Of a DNA stretch of 58,558 bases, positions 34,445 to 43,997 are shown one piece after another. The DNA is taken from positions 1 through 58,558 of the forward strand of contig CAJMQQ010000011.1 in NCBI GenBank assembly GCA_905215625.1. Direction: 5' to 3'. Made by a program: the position numbers and the translations under genes. Position 1 is the stretch's first letter. Each line of letters starts with the position of its first letter. The notes under the pieces are model-generated. The model ran no database searches. It was not told the DNA's origin and saw nothing but the letters and a program-made list of their open reading frames with translations. The stretch comes from an uncultured bacterium (lineage in GTDB: Bacteria > Bacillota > Clostridia > Lachnospirales > Lachnospiraceae).

Positions 34445-35131
34445 TTATTTCTTTCGGAAATTCTGAATCAACAAAATAGAAATCAACATCCGCATCATAT
34501 ATTTTGCCGCTACAACTGGTTTTAAATAGCTTTCTCCAGCCAGGCGTTCTGCTATTTTTACCGGTACTTCCGCTACTTTTGCCCCCTGCTTAATTAAAAA
34601 GGAGACGGTATCCGGCTCTGGCCCATAATTCAGACGGAGGGCAAATGCCTGAATCATTTGCCGGTTAAACATCCGCATACCGGAAGTAGGATCGCTGACC
34701 CTGATTCCCGTTGTCATTCGTATCGCTGCTGCAATCATCCGGCTTCCAATCATCCGCATTGAGAAACCTTTCGACGCGTCTATAAATCGGGATCCGATTA
34801 CTATATCATATCCTTCGTCCATCTTTTCCCGCATTTTTTGGATATATTCCGGCCGGTGCTGTCCATCTCCATCGAACTGAATCGCATACTGGTATCCCTT
34901 TTCATAAGCATACTTCATCCCTGCCTGAAAACATCCGGCCAGTCCCAGATTCACTGGAAGATCCAACAGATGATAGCCTTTTTTTCTGCAGATTGCGGCA
35001 GTATTGTCCGTAGATCCATCATTTACCACAATGTAATCTAATCCAGGGAAATCCCGAATCAGCTCGTCCACTACAGCCTCAATATTCTTTTCTTCGTTAT
35101 AAGACGGAATCACTAAAAGTATATCCTGCAT
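34445..35131 (-). CDS. Glycosyltransferase family 2, polyprenyl-phosphate sugar synthase-like
   Basis: The 228-residue enzyme resembles DPM1/GtrB-type proteins that charge polyprenyl phosphate with a hexose. It begins LLVIPSYNEEKNIEAVVDEL and has the motifs VVNDGSTDNT and QFDGDGQHRPEYI (DxD type), then SRFIDASKGFSMR and PTSGMRMFNR. No C-terminal membrane segments are present. With DUF2304 and DUF2142 in the operon this makes a plausible set for adding side sugars outside the membrane. Confidence 0.87.
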   Translation of the reverse strand: MQDILLVIPSYNEEKNIEAVVDELIRDFPGLDYIVVNDGSTDNTAAICRKKGYHLLDLPVNLGLAGCFQAGMKYAYEKGYQYAIQFDGDGQHRPEYIQKMREKMDEGYDIVIGSRFIDASKGFSMRMIGSRMIAAAIRMTTGIRVSDPTSGMRMFNRQMIQAFALRLNYGPEPDTVSFLIKQGAKVAEVPVKIAERLAGESYLKPVVAAKYMMRMLISILLIQNFRKK

Positions 35132-35137
35132 TCCTGT

Positions 35138-36160
35138 CTATTCCTCCATAACCAGGATTTTAATGGCCTTTTGAGCCCGTACCCCATACCTTGCTGTCAG
35201 CCATTCTTTCTTTGGCTGCTCTCCTTTTTCCCAGGAAAGCAATGCTCTTGGCAGATCGATTCCAGCCGCATGGCTGAATGGATAACCGCCTCCAAACCTG
35301 GCATTCATTTCCAAAATATAGTATTGCCCATTTGCCTGAAACACATCCACATCCAGATTCCCTCTGTGGTGCAAAAGACTGCTGAGCTGCTGTCCAAGCT
35401 GTCTTAATTCTTCATTGTCAACCGTCTCTGCTGCATCCGTTTCCCCGGATCTCATTGCCGCTTTTCTCTTTGGAACGGTAACCTGGTAGCAGCCGTTTAA
35501 GTCATTGATAATGTCTAATCCGTATTCCTGTCCATTTAATTTTTCCTGGATCAGTACGCACATTTCCAGATCCTGTGACGACTCAAAACGCAGATAGCTG
35601 TCTCCGATTTCCCGAAAAATCTTTTTGTAAAAGACTTCCAGTTCTTCTTCATTATCTGCCTCATAAACGGATAAAGACCCCATTCCCCAACGAGGTTTTA
35701 CCATAAGAGGATAGGACAAACGACCTTCTTTTACTGCCTGTTTTGCTTCCGTTAGCGTTATAAAACTTTTCGGTGCCGGCAAATGATGTTCCATCAAAAA
35801 CTGATACGTTTTCCACTTGTCGTTGCAGACTGCAACGGTATCCGTATCTGATACAACTACGTCCACACCGATCTCTGCAAACTCCTTTCTATGGGCTGCA
35901 AGCACTGGCAAATCAATGTCAAACAGGGAAATCAGCATGGTAATATTATTTTTCCTGCAATATTCTAAAAGAAATGGAATATAATTTTTATCATAAATCA
36001 GCGGAGTTACCACCCATTGATCGGCAGATGAAAACGCCTGGCAGATCTGGCTGTTTGCCGCATGGATCTTTCCTTTGCCGGCAACTGCCTCTTTAAAATA
36101 TTCTACCAGATACGTCCTTCTGCCAGCGCTGGTCAGCAGAATATTCGTTTCTTCTTTCAT
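35138..36160 (-). CDS. ATP-grasp family ligase (CarB/PylC-like)
   Basis: The 340-residue protein starts with a Rossmann-like domain (NILLTSAGRRTYLVEYFK) and an ATP-grasp core: PLMVKPRWGMGSLSV for ATP binding, EYGLDIINDLNG in the middle, and YILEMNARFGGGYPFSH for metal and ATP. In polysaccharide clusters such enzymes join an amino acid or other carboxylate to a sugar or carrier. AGAGAGGA sets the start at 36160. The acceptor is unknown. The DegT aminotransferase in the operon could provide an amino sugar to be acylated. Confidence 0.82.
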   Translation of the reverse strand: MKEETNILLTSAGRRTYLVEYFKEAVAGKGKIHAANSQICQAFSSADQWVVTPLIYDKNYIPFLLEYCRKNNITMLISLFDIDLPVLAAHRKEFAEIGVDVVVSDTDTVAVCNDKWKTYQFLMEHHLPAPKSFITLTEAKQAVKEGRLSYPLMVKPRWGMGSLSVYEADNEEELEVFYKKIFREIGDSYLRFESSQDLEMCVLIQEKLNGQEYGLDIINDLNGCYQVTVPKRKAAMRSGETDAAETVDNEELRQLGQQLSSLLHHRGNLDVDVFQANGQYYILEMNARFGGGYPFSHAAGIDLPRALLSWEKGEQPKKEWLTARYGVRAQKAIKILVMEE

Positions 36161-36238
36161 AGTTTCCTCTCTTCTAAAAAGCACCGCTTTGCGGCTAGTA
36201 TAGCATAAAACCTATGGATTGGCTACGAAAGCTTCTTC

Positions 36239-37690
36239 TTATTTCTTCCCGGCTCCTTTTACTATGCCTAATAAATAACGGAAGCTTTCGACTTTAAACA
36301 ACCAGGACAATCCTGCATAGACCAGGATTCCTGCCAGAATCTGGGTAATTAACAGCAGCCAGTTATTGTGAATGATAAATTGAATGCTGTATACAATTGT
36401 TCCCATGATGACTGATAGCAGCAACGCCGGAAATACGTCTTTCCACTGTTCTGTAAAGCTGTAATCCAGCAGTTTTTTATTGGGATACGCATTGATAATC
36501 GTGCCAATAAAATCCGTTGCCGCCTTTAGCCAGACCATGGCATAAATACCAAATGGAATACTGACCGCCAATACCAAAAGGCCCAATACTTTTTTCACAA
36601 TTTCCAGCTTCAGGAAAATATCGCTTCTTCCCAGAGCATTAATGGCCTGCAGATTTGCAATGTGAATCGGCCACATGGCATAGGCCACGCACATAATCTG
36701 AAGGAATGGAACGCAAGGAAGCCATTCCTCTGTCAAAATAACGGAAATCAATGGGTTGGCTACTGCAATCAGACCTGCCATCATGGGAAAAACTACAAAA
36801 GCGCTGGTCACGATGGAACGGCGAACCATAGCTTTCATTCTCCCTTTATCTTCCTGGCTGGCAGAAAAAGCCGGCAGCATAACTGCCTGGATAGAGGCCG
36901 CAAGGTTATTAACAATCAGCTGCGGAAACTGGTTTCCTCTGTTATAATAACCGACTACATCTTTTTGGTAAATCTTTCCGATTACCATGGTGTATAAATT
37001 ATTATAAACCGTATCAATCAGGGACGAACACATCAGTTTCCATCCATAAGAAAACAGGGATTCTATCCGTTTTATCGAAAACTTTCTCTCTGGTTTCCAT
37101 CCTACCAGTACCCATAAGAATATCATTAATAGGAACTGGTTTCCCAACTGCTGAACAACCAAAGCCCAGGTTCCCAGACCCTTATAAGCGGCAATCACAC
37201 CAGCTGTTCCGGACAGACAGGTAGCCAGTAAACTAGCAATACACATCTTCCTAAATTCCATTTTTCTGGAAACAATAGCCGTCTGAACCGACACGACTGC
37301 TCCAAAAAAAATCATAAACGCCAGCACCCTTAACATGGCTTTCAGCTCTGGATCGTGATAAAATCCGGCTACTGCAGGAGCACCTGCAAAAATCAGTGCA
37401 TAAAGAACTGCGGCAACACCTAAACTCAGATAAAATACTGAAGAATAGTCCAGGTCATCTACCTGCTTTTTCTGTATCAGGGACGTCTGGAAACCAGTCT
37501 GAATAAATACATTTGCAATGGCAATAAACACCAGAAGAAGGGAAATCGTTCCATAACGTTCCGGCCCCAGAAGTCTTGCCAGAATCAAAGAAATCACAAG
37601 CTGGACAAGCTGGACGCCACCGTTTTCCAACGCCTTCCAGAACAGTCCGGACAACACTTTTCCTCTTAAATTTGTCGCATTCTCTGTCAT
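36239..37690 (-). CDS. Oligosaccharide flippase, Wzx/MOP family
   Basis: The 483-residue protein has about 12-14 membrane segments. Its N-terminus, GKVLSGLFWKALENGGVQLV, is typical of the lipopolysaccharide biosynthesis (WzxC-like) branch, and ARLLGPERYGTISLLLVF and IYQKDVVGYYNRGNQFP are further signature positions. It should flip the lipid-linked repeat unit. The stop overlaps no gene downstream. Its start overlaps the upstream GT2 stop by 4 bases. It is one of three export-type proteins in the operon. Confidence 0.88.
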   Translation of the reverse strand: MTENATNLRGKVLSGLFWKALENGGVQLVQLVISLILARLLGPERYGTISLLLVFIAIANVFIQTGFQTSLIQKKQVDDLDYSSVFYLSLGVAAVLYALIFAGAPAVAGFYHDPELKAMLRVLAFMIFFGAVVSVQTAIVSRKMEFRKMCIASLLATCLSGTAGVIAAYKGLGTWALVVQQLGNQFLLMIFLWVLVGWKPERKFSIKRIESLFSYGWKLMCSSLIDTVYNNLYTMVIGKIYQKDVVGYYNRGNQFPQLIVNNLAASIQAVMLPAFSASQEDKGRMKAMVRRSIVTSAFVVFPMMAGLIAVANPLISVILTEEWLPCVPFLQIMCVAYAMWPIHIANLQAINALGRSDIFLKLEIVKKVLGLLVLAVSIPFGIYAMVWLKAATDFIGTIINAYPNKKLLDYSFTEQWKDVFPALLLSVIMGTIVYSIQFIIHNNWLLLITQILAGILVYAGLSWLFKVESFRYLLGIVKGAGKK

Positions 37691-38667
37691 TTATTACCTC
37701 TCAGCAAATACCAGATTTTTTGGAGTCCCTTATACAGCCATGGGCAGTACAACTCGATATTTAGGAAAAAGCGGGTACGGAAATCCAGTTCTTTATAGTA
37801 ACGCCGGTATTCCCGGTTTTTAATCTGGCTGTATTCCTTTGTATTTAGAAGGGTAAGAAAATCCATCCGGCGAAAGGCGCTTTTAATTGCTGTATCATAC
37901 TGATGACCGGTGTCTTCTGAAAAGGCACGGAACATCTTTTTCATTGCATTGTGGTGGCGGATCAGATTTTCTTTATAGTTGCCTCTTTCCATCTGGCTGG
38001 ACCAGGAAACGCTGACGCCCTGCTGGTATACGGACATCTTCCGATCCATATAATAGACGGTTCCCTTACTTGCCATAAAGATATGAATCGGCACATCCCC
38101 TACGGGACAGTCATGGTACCACTGGGGCAGTTGCTTTGCCAGTTCCGTCGGAAACATTAAAGATGCTGTCGGATAATTTGCCCGTTTATCAATGACTTCT
38201 TCCGGCGTACACAGCTTGCTGTGCTTATAAGGGCGCACTTCTTTTGCCCTGAGCGCCTTATCGTCAGACTCTATTTTCGCGCTGTGAAAGCACATGGTAC
38301 ATCCTGGATGTGCCTCCATGTAATCGGCCTGCCGCTGCAGTTTGGTATCGTCAATCCAGTAGTCATCCCCTTCGCACATGGCGATGTATTTTCCTTCTGC
38401 CCTTGGGAAATTAAAGGCTCCGCTTATATTCGAAATTCCCTTCGAATACTGGTTTTCTGTCTGGTACATAGGCCGGATAATATCCGGATATTTCTCTGCA
38501 TATTCTCGGATAATCTCGGCTGTCCTGTCCGTTGAGGCATCATCATGGATCACGATTTCAAATGGAAAATCCGTTTTCTGCATCAGAAAACTATCCAGCG
38601 CTCTGGCAATATATTTTTCATGGTTATAAGCAATGCAGCTGACGGTTACCAGCGGTTTCTGCTTCAT
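37687..38667 (-). CDS. Glycosyltransferase family 2
   Basis: The 326-residue GT-A enzyme begins PLVTVSCIAYNHEKYIARAL and shows VIHDDASTDRTAEIIREYA and AMCEGDDYWIDDTKLQRQ, the last being a DDYW motif common in capsular and O-antigen transferases. It has no membrane segment. The start lies 7 bp after the aminotransferase stop and the stop overlaps the flippase start. Donor and acceptor sugars are not predictable. Confidence 0.87.
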   Translation of the reverse strand: MKQKPLVTVSCIAYNHEKYIARALDSFLMQKTDFPFEIVIHDDASTDRTAEIIREYAEKYPDIIRPMYQTENQYSKGISNISGAFNFPRAEGKYIAMCEGDDYWIDDTKLQRQADYMEAHPGCTMCFHSAKIESDDKALRAKEVRPYKHSKLCTPEEVIDKRANYPTASLMFPTELAKQLPQWYHDCPVGDVPIHIFMASKGTVYYMDRKMSVYQQGVSVSWSSQMERGNYKENLIRHHNAMKKMFRAFSEDTGHQYDTAIKSAFRRMDFLTLLNTKEYSQIKNREYRRYYKELDFRTRFFLNIELYCPWLYKGLQKIWYLLRGNK

Positions 38668-38674
38668 AATCTGG

Positions 38675-39781
38675 TCACTCTCCTAAAATAATGGTACAAA
38701 TTTCATCTACTGTTTCCAGAGACAAATCGGCATACATCGGCAGGGTCAATACCTGCTTGGATATGCGCTCTGCTACCGGCGTGTCATGTGGATTGAACTG
38801 ATCTTTATAGCAGTCATAAGCATTAATACAAGGATAAAAATACTTTCTTGCAAAGATATTTTTCTCAGCCAGACGCCCATAAATTTCATCCCTGTTCCAC
38901 TTGTAATTTTCAAATACCACCGGCATATAGGCGTAGTTATAGGTTACCCTTGGATTTACTTCTGACAGACGGATGCCTTTCACACCTTCCAGATGGCTGC
39001 GGTACCGCTCTGCTACTGCTTTCCGTTTGGCAATCTCTCGGTCCACGTATTTTAAGTTGCACAGCCCCATGGCCGCCTGAAATTCGTTCATTTTACCGTT
39101 TCCGCCTACATACTCTACCGACTCTTTTCCGGTAATTCCGAAGTTTTTCAGCTTGTAGAGGATGTCGGCCAGCCAGTCTTCCTGAAAGGTTACAACGCCG
39201 CCCTCAATGCTGTTGTAAACCTTAGTGGCATGAAGGCTGAACATAGATGCATCCCCAAAATTTCCGGAACCTTTGCCGTCTAATTTTTCCCCAAACGTAT
39301 GAGCCGCGTCATAAATCACCTTTAAATGATGGCGTTTTGCAATATCTTCAATCTGCTCTACGTCACAGAAATTTCCATACACATGAACCGGCACAATGGC
39401 ACAGGTTTTCTCTGTAATCAGGCTTTCCAATCTGGTTACATCCATCGTAAAATCTCTGTCATTAATATCGCAGAACACTGGCGTCAGGTTGTTTCTTACA
39501 ATCGCATGGGTTGTGGATGCAAAACTGAACGGGGTTGTAATAACCTCTCCTTCTAACTGAAATGCCTGAAGAACCATCTCCAATGCAGTATGACCGTTCA
39601 CAAACAATTCCAGGCCGTTTACACCCAAATATTTCTTTAACTCTGCTTTCAATTCTTCGTGATATTCTCCCATATTGGTAAGCCATGCGGTTTCCCAGAT
39701 ATGCTGGAGTTTTTCTACATATTCTTCCATCGGCGGCAGGGAAGCCCGCGTTACCAATATGGTTTCTGATTGATCTCTCAT
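38675..39781 (-). CDS. DegT/DnrJ/EryC1/StrS family sugar aminotransferase
   Basis: The 368-residue PLP enzyme places an amino group on a nucleotide keto-sugar. The PLP lysine is in SLHATKVYNSIEGG, the Asp that pairs with the cofactor nitrogen is in YDAAHTFG, and the N-terminal phosphate-binding region is ELFVNGHTALEMVLQ. The ATG at 39781 overlaps the upstream GT2 stop as ATGA; a long upstream extension in the same frame has no homology and is rejected. It suggests an amino sugar in the polymer. Confidence 0.9.
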   Translation of the reverse strand: MRDQSETILVTRASLPPMEEYVEKLQHIWETAWLTNMGEYHEELKAELKKYLGVNGLELFVNGHTALEMVLQAFQLEGEVITTPFSFASTTHAIVRNNLTPVFCDINDRDFTMDVTRLESLITEKTCAIVPVHVYGNFCDVEQIEDIAKRHHLKVIYDAAHTFGEKLDGKGSGNFGDASMFSLHATKVYNSIEGGVVTFQEDWLADILYKLKNFGITGKESVEYVGGNGKMNEFQAAMGLCNLKYVDREIAKRKAVAERYRSHLEGVKGIRLSEVNPRVTYNYAYMPVVFENYKWNRDEIYGRLAEKNIFARKYFYPCINAYDCYKDQFNPHDTPVAERISKQVLTLPMYADLSLETVDEICTIILGE

Positions 39782-40797
39782 GTTTTTTGTCCCTTCTGTT
39801 TTTGACGGCTGTATAAGGCAAGACACATCCAATGGTAAATCCGGACCAGACGGCGGCGAAGCACCCAGACAGCCAAAGTATTCTTGGCTCCCTCCGGCTT
39901 TACATCGGCTAAAAGCCATCTGAATTCCGGACGGATGGCCAGCTTTTTCACTTCTTCCAGGCACTGCCTGCGGCTGTATCCGGAACGGTAATAGGTTAAT
40001 CCCAAAAATCCGCAGATATGGAATACCATCCGGTTATTGATTTGGTTTTTCACACTATTAGAAGCACAACACCGTTTTAACAGCGCCTGCATAGCTTTCA
40101 GCAAAATAAAGCAGGTATCCACTCCATTGTCATAGAACCGGCTTATTAAACTGTCCTGAGCCTGATGCTGCCAGTAATAAAGAACCACTTCCGGCACAAC
40201 GCAGACACGCCTGCTTCTGGTCAACATCCGGACAGAAAACCAGATATCTTCGTTAATCGACATGGCTTCGTCATAACGTACAACCCTGTCTGTCCGGTAT
40301 AATTTATTGTTCTGATTATGGATGACCTGCAGATCAAACAGTGGAACCAGCAGTTGGTTTCCAAACTCTTCCAGTGTGCCGAACCACTTGTTTTTCCAGG
40401 TTCTTCTATCTCCTGGCGTTCCGTCTTCATAGACAAATTCCAGGCCGCCGACAGCAATATCTGCCCCGGTTTTTTTTACGCTTTCATATAAAATCCGGAC
40501 AGCATCTTCTGCCATATAATCATCCGAATCCATGGTCATAAACCAGGTTCCTTTCATCTTGGAAAAGCCAAAATTGCGGGCACTGGAAACGCCTCCATTT
40601 TCTTTTGTAAACACCTGAACCCGCGGATCCCTAACCTCATATTCCCGGCAAATCGCCAGCGAATTATCCGTAGAACCATCGTCTATCAGCAGCAGTTCCA
40701 GGTTCCGATAACTCTGATTTATAATTGACTGAATGCTTCTGTCCAGATAGTTCTGCGCATTATAAACTGGAACAATAATTGAAATTAATTCTTCCAC
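39778..40797 (-). CDS. Glycosyltransferase family 2
   Basis: The 339-residue enzyme begins ISIIVPVYNAQNYLDRSI. It has LLIDDGSTDNSLAICREYE and FMTMDSDDYMAED, classical GT2 donor-binding positions, then a C-terminal region of about 130 residues rich in Arg and aromatic residues without a named domain. It lies between another GT2 gene and the aminotransferase gene in the same operon. Confidence 0.88.
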   Translation of the reverse strand: MEELISIIVPVYNAQNYLDRSIQSIINQSYRNLELLLIDDGSTDNSLAICREYEVRDPRVQVFTKENGGVSSARNFGFSKMKGTWFMTMDSDDYMAEDAVRILYESVKKTGADIAVGGLEFVYEDGTPGDRRTWKNKWFGTLEEFGNQLLVPLFDLQVIHNQNNKLYRTDRVVRYDEAMSINEDIWFSVRMLTRSRRVCVVPEVVLYYWQHQAQDSLISRFYDNGVDTCFILLKAMQALLKRCCASNSVKNQINNRMVFHICGFLGLTYYRSGYSRRQCLEEVKKLAIRPEFRWLLADVKPEGAKNTLAVWVLRRRLVRIYHWMCLALYSRQKQKGQKT

Positions 40798-40813
40798 TGT
40801 ACACCTCTGTTCT

Positions 40814-41704
40814 CTACCAATCCATTTTTAAAACCGATTTGCAAAACCAGATTTCCATTAAAATTATCTGGAAAAACACTTGGGCAAACAGCTTCTGCAA
40901 GGGACTGATGTGAAGGTATTTTTCGTAATAATACAAGGCGCTCTGATTGCGGAGTTTCTGCCTTCCTGCCACACTTTTAAAGCTTTTTGAAATCGAAGCC
41001 GAATGTTCGTGGCGATAAGTCTGGCATAAAATCAGCACCGTTCGGTAACCGGCATCCTTGAATCTATGAGCTAGTATCTCCTCTTCATTGTAGAGAAACA
41101 CCTCTTCATCATATCCGCCGCAACCCAGCATTTTTACTGCGTCTACCATCAAAAGAGAGCCATGAACCGCGTCTACATAGACTGCTTTATGCCCCTGAAA
41201 ATACGAATCTGGATAATCGATTCTGCCTTTCAAAATCCTGCCCAGTGTCCTCCGGCATATGGGGCCTGTTTTCATAAGACTGCCCAAAAATCCCGGCAAT
41301 TTCCATCCATTTATCTGTTCTCCGAATACTGGATCGAGCATCCTTGGCGCTGCTGCTGCCACATCCGGACACCGGCATAATACAGCCGTCATATTCCGTA
41401 CACAAGTATCGGTAAACACCGTATCCGGATTGGCAATCAGCACAAAATCCACCTCTAATTCTTCATATGAATATCTGATTCCAGCATTATTTCCTGCTCC
41501 ATATCCTCCGTTTTTTTCTGTACGAATGAGAAAAATTTTATCAGATTCTCCTTTTAACTGCTGGAGTTCTTTCCAGGAATCATCGGTAGAAGCATTGTCT
41601 ACTACTACCACATAATCCAGGCTGGGGTACTGACAGATCCGCCGGGCCTGAACCAGAACGGTCGGAGCGTCATTATAGTTTAATATGACACAGCTTGTCT
41701 TCAT
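40814..41704 (-). CDS. Glycosyltransferase family 2, WbbL/rhamnosyl type
   Basis: The 296-residue product begins KTSCVILNYNDAPTVLVQ and has VVDNASTDDSWKEL, GGYGAGNNAGIRYS and LIANPDTVFTD. These are the NAG/NPD motifs of the WbbL-like branch, often rhamnosyl or galactofuranosyl transferases. The ATG at 41704 overlaps the GT8 stop as ATGA. The frame continues upstream as a shadow of the GT8 gene and is not counted. Since glf is in the operon, galactofuranose transfer is a reasonable alternative. Confidence 0.86.
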   Translation of the reverse strand: MKTSCVILNYNDAPTVLVQARRICQYPSLDYVVVVDNASTDDSWKELQQLKGESDKIFLIRTEKNGGYGAGNNAGIRYSYEELEVDFVLIANPDTVFTDTCVRNMTAVLCRCPDVAAAAPRMLDPVFGEQINGWKLPGFLGSLMKTGPICRRTLGRILKGRIDYPDSYFQGHKAVYVDAVHGSLLMVDAVKMLGCGGYDEEVFLYNEEEILAHRFKDAGYRTVLILCQTYRHEHSASISKSFKSVAGRQKLRNQSALYYYEKYLHISPLQKLFAQVFFQIILMEIWFCKSVLKMDW

Positions 41705-42675
41705 TTTGTTCTGCTCTCCACTGCTTTCATTCCATACTTCCGGCTGATATAACGGCGAACCGGAGGACAAAGAAACGTTGCATAATCCATCAGATGATAG
41801 GCCGCCATATACCATTCCTGTCCCTTCTCTTTTGGGAATCCGCGCCATGGCGTCTTCTCTAAATACCGCTCATATGCCAGGCGGTAATGATTCCAATTTC
41901 CGGCTTTCCATGGCCGTTCATCCCCCATAAAATGAACGATAGCGGGATGCTTTTTAGCCTTTTGGAACACCTCTTTTGGAACTATTTTGTAAGCTGGAGA
42001 CTGGGAGACCAGGTCACTGTAATGGAAATACCGGTAATTGGTAAAGAAATTATAACGAGGAGACAAAGGCTTAATTTTTCCTTTCAGCGCTCCATTTAAA
42101 GTGTCCTGGTCGCAGGCAAACGTACTGCCTCCAAGCTTCTTATAAAACTCTAAAAGCTGAATCTCTGCCCTTTGTTCCCGCCATTTTTTCACATCTATTA
42201 AAAGGACTCCTGAGTTAAAATAAGCGTCTTCCGGCGCCAGACCAATCTGTTCTTTAATGGACGGATAAATGGTAGGTTCCATCACCGCTCCCATTACAGT
42301 TCTTCCAAGATCTGTGTTCCACAAACCTCTGAGAGAAGACAGAACCACCGTGTCGCAGTCTAAATATAACACCCGTTCCACAGTGTCTGGAAGTACAGTT
42401 CCTACAAACAGGCGGCCCATTGCGCTGATGTCAAATCCGCCGGTATCAATTTCATAAGGAAACCTCTCTTTCAAGTTTCCCATCTCAATCACTTCCAGGC
42501 GGCGGTCAAACTGGTCGGTAATGATTCTTAATTTTTCCTGATTTTCCAGAGACATCCCGACAGACAGCAGGTAAATCGTAATTTCCTGCTCCAGCTGGTT
42601 TCTGTCCAGCAGAGAATAAAGGGACGTCCCTAAGTGACGGGCATAGCCGTCATTGGACGCATATACAATATTCAT
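41701..42675 (-). CDS. Glycosyltransferase family 8
   Basis: The 324-residue enzyme begins MNIVYASNDGYARHLGTSLY and carries the GT8 DxD motif in RVLYLDCDTVVLS (about 98-110), AYFNSGVLLIDVKKWRE and a later HFMGDERPWK, the conserved HxxGxxKPW-type end. GT8 enzymes are retaining galactosyl or glucosyl transferases. It lies between glf and a GT2 gene with 4-bp overlaps on both sides. Confidence 0.9.
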   Translation of the reverse strand: MNIVYASNDGYARHLGTSLYSLLDRNQLEQEITIYLLSVGMSLENQEKLRIITDQFDRRLEVIEMGNLKERFPYEIDTGGFDISAMGRLFVGTVLPDTVERVLYLDCDTVVLSSLRGLWNTDLGRTVMGAVMEPTIYPSIKEQIGLAPEDAYFNSGVLLIDVKKWREQRAEIQLLEFYKKLGGSTFACDQDTLNGALKGKIKPLSPRYNFFTNYRYFHYSDLVSQSPAYKIVPKEVFQKAKKHPAIVHFMGDERPWKAGNWNHYRLAYERYLEKTPWRGFPKEKGQEWYMAAYHLMDYATFLCPPVRRYISRKYGMKAVESRTK

Positions 42676-43772
42676 GCAAGTTCTTCCTTTGCCTTCCTCA
42701 TAGCGGACTCAATGACCTTGTCCATGTCATAATACTTGTATTCTCCCAGTCGGCCTCCAAATAAAACCTTGTCCTCGTTTGCTGCCAGCGCGGCATACTT
42801 CTGGTACAATGCCTGGTTTTTCTCGTCATTTACCGGATAATATGGTTCCATGCCCTCACTCCAGTCAACCGGATATTCTCTGGTAATTACCGTCTTTGGC
42901 TGGGTTCCAAATTCAAAATGCTTGTGCTCGATAATCCGGGTATATGGTGTCTCCCGATCCGTATAATTTACGACTGCCACACCCTGATGATTTTCCTCGT
43001 CCAGAACCTCTGTCTCAAACCTTAAGCTCCGGTATTCCAGCTTGCCGAACCGGTAGCCGTAATAGACGTCAATGGGGCCTGTGTATACGATCTTTTCGCC
43101 CAATGCGTCGTAATGCTCTTTGTGTTCCAGATAATCCGAACCCAGTTCCACATCACAGCCTTCTAACAGCTTATCAATGATCACATTGTAGCCGCCGATA
43201 GGAATTCCCTGGTATAAATCGTTAAAATAATTGTTGTCATAGGTATAACGGACAGGAAGGCGCTTAATAATAAACGCCGGCAGGTCCTTACAGTCACGTC
43301 CCCATTGTTTTTCTGTATAACCCTTGATTAATTTCTGGTAAATGTCCTGTCCCACCAGGCTGATGGCCTGCTCTTCCAAGTTTTCCGGTTCGCCGGTAAT
43401 GCTGGCTCTCTGTTCTTCAATTTTCGCCTTTGCCTCTGCCGGAGTACACACGCCCCACATCTTACTGAAGGTGTTCATATTAAATGGCAGATTATACATC
43501 TCGCCTTTATAATTTGCCACCGGACTATTGGTATAGCGGTTAAACTCTGCCAGACTGTTGACAAATTCCCAGACTTTTTTGTTGCTGGTATGGAAAATGT
43601 GAGCGCCATATTTATGAACGTGTATTCCTTCTGCATCCTCACAATACACATTTCCTCCCACATGGTTCCGCTTTTCCACAATCAGGCACTTTTTCCCTTT
43701 CTGCTTTGCCAGATATGCAAACACTGCGGCGTACAGACCGCTTCCCACCAGGACATAATCGTATGCTTTCAT
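42672..43772 (-). CDS. glf: UDP-galactopyranose mutase
   Basis: Glf converts UDP-galactopyranose to UDP-galactofuranose with reduced FAD. The 366-residue protein has the FAD motif VGSGLYAAVFAYLAKQKG, then KRNHVGGNVYCED and YGAHIFHTSNKKVW. The Arg-bearing KQWGRDCKDLPAFIIKRLPV and the C-terminal LFGGRLGEYKYYDMDKVI are also family landmarks. It is the first gene of the operon and points to galactofuranose in the polymer. The start at 43772 follows GGAGG by 11 bases; the in-frame ATG at 43790 has no such site. Confidence 0.94.
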   Translation of the reverse strand: MKAYDYVLVGSGLYAAVFAYLAKQKGKKCLIVEKRNHVGGNVYCEDAEGIHVHKYGAHIFHTSNKKVWEFVNSLAEFNRYTNSPVANYKGEMYNLPFNMNTFSKMWGVCTPAEAKAKIEEQRASITGEPENLEEQAISLVGQDIYQKLIKGYTEKQWGRDCKDLPAFIIKRLPVRYTYDNNYFNDLYQGIPIGGYNVIIDKLLEGCDVELGSDYLEHKEHYDALGEKIVYTGPIDVYYGYRFGKLEYRSLRFETEVLDEENHQGVAVVNYTDRETPYTRIIEHKHFEFGTQPKTVITREYPVDWSEGMEPYYPVNDEKNQALYQKYAALAANEDKVLFGGRLGEYKYYDMDKVIESAMRKAKEELA

Positions 43773-43815
43773 AGGGTAAACTACCTCCATTTTACATATT
43801 TCATAATTGTCCTTT

Positions 43816-43844
43816 ATTGTACTATATTTTCGAAGGAAAGTAAA
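43816..43844 (-). promoter_or_regulatory. Promoter of the polysaccharide operon
   Basis: On the minus strand TTTACT (43839-43844), a 17-bp spacer and TACAAT (43816-43821) lie about 44 bp upstream of glf. No other promoter of similar quality was seen in the 225-bp gap. Confidence 0.6.
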
Positions 43845-43935
43845 CGGTTCCCCAGAAAACTGACAGTTTTAGGGAGCTATAAAAAATTACCGAAAAAACC
43901 TGTCACTGGCAGCTTTTCCGGATACTTGGCAACCT

Positions 43936-43975
43936 AAAAAGGAAGCGGCAGCTATCACCATAACTACCGCTTCCT
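43936..43975 (-). terminator. Terminator after the histidine kinase gene
   Basis: AGGAAGCGG and CCGCTTCCT form a perfect 9-bp stem, followed on the minus strand by TTTTT. It separates the two-component operon from the polysaccharide operon downstream. Confidence 0.85.
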
Positions 43976-43997
43976 GCTGTTTGCACGCAGACAACTT

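Noticed and set aside
38675..39964. Longer version of the aminotransferase starting at 39964
   Set aside because: The extra 61 residues lie inside the upstream glycosyltransferase gene and do not resemble the family; the ATGA overlap at 39781 is the natural start.
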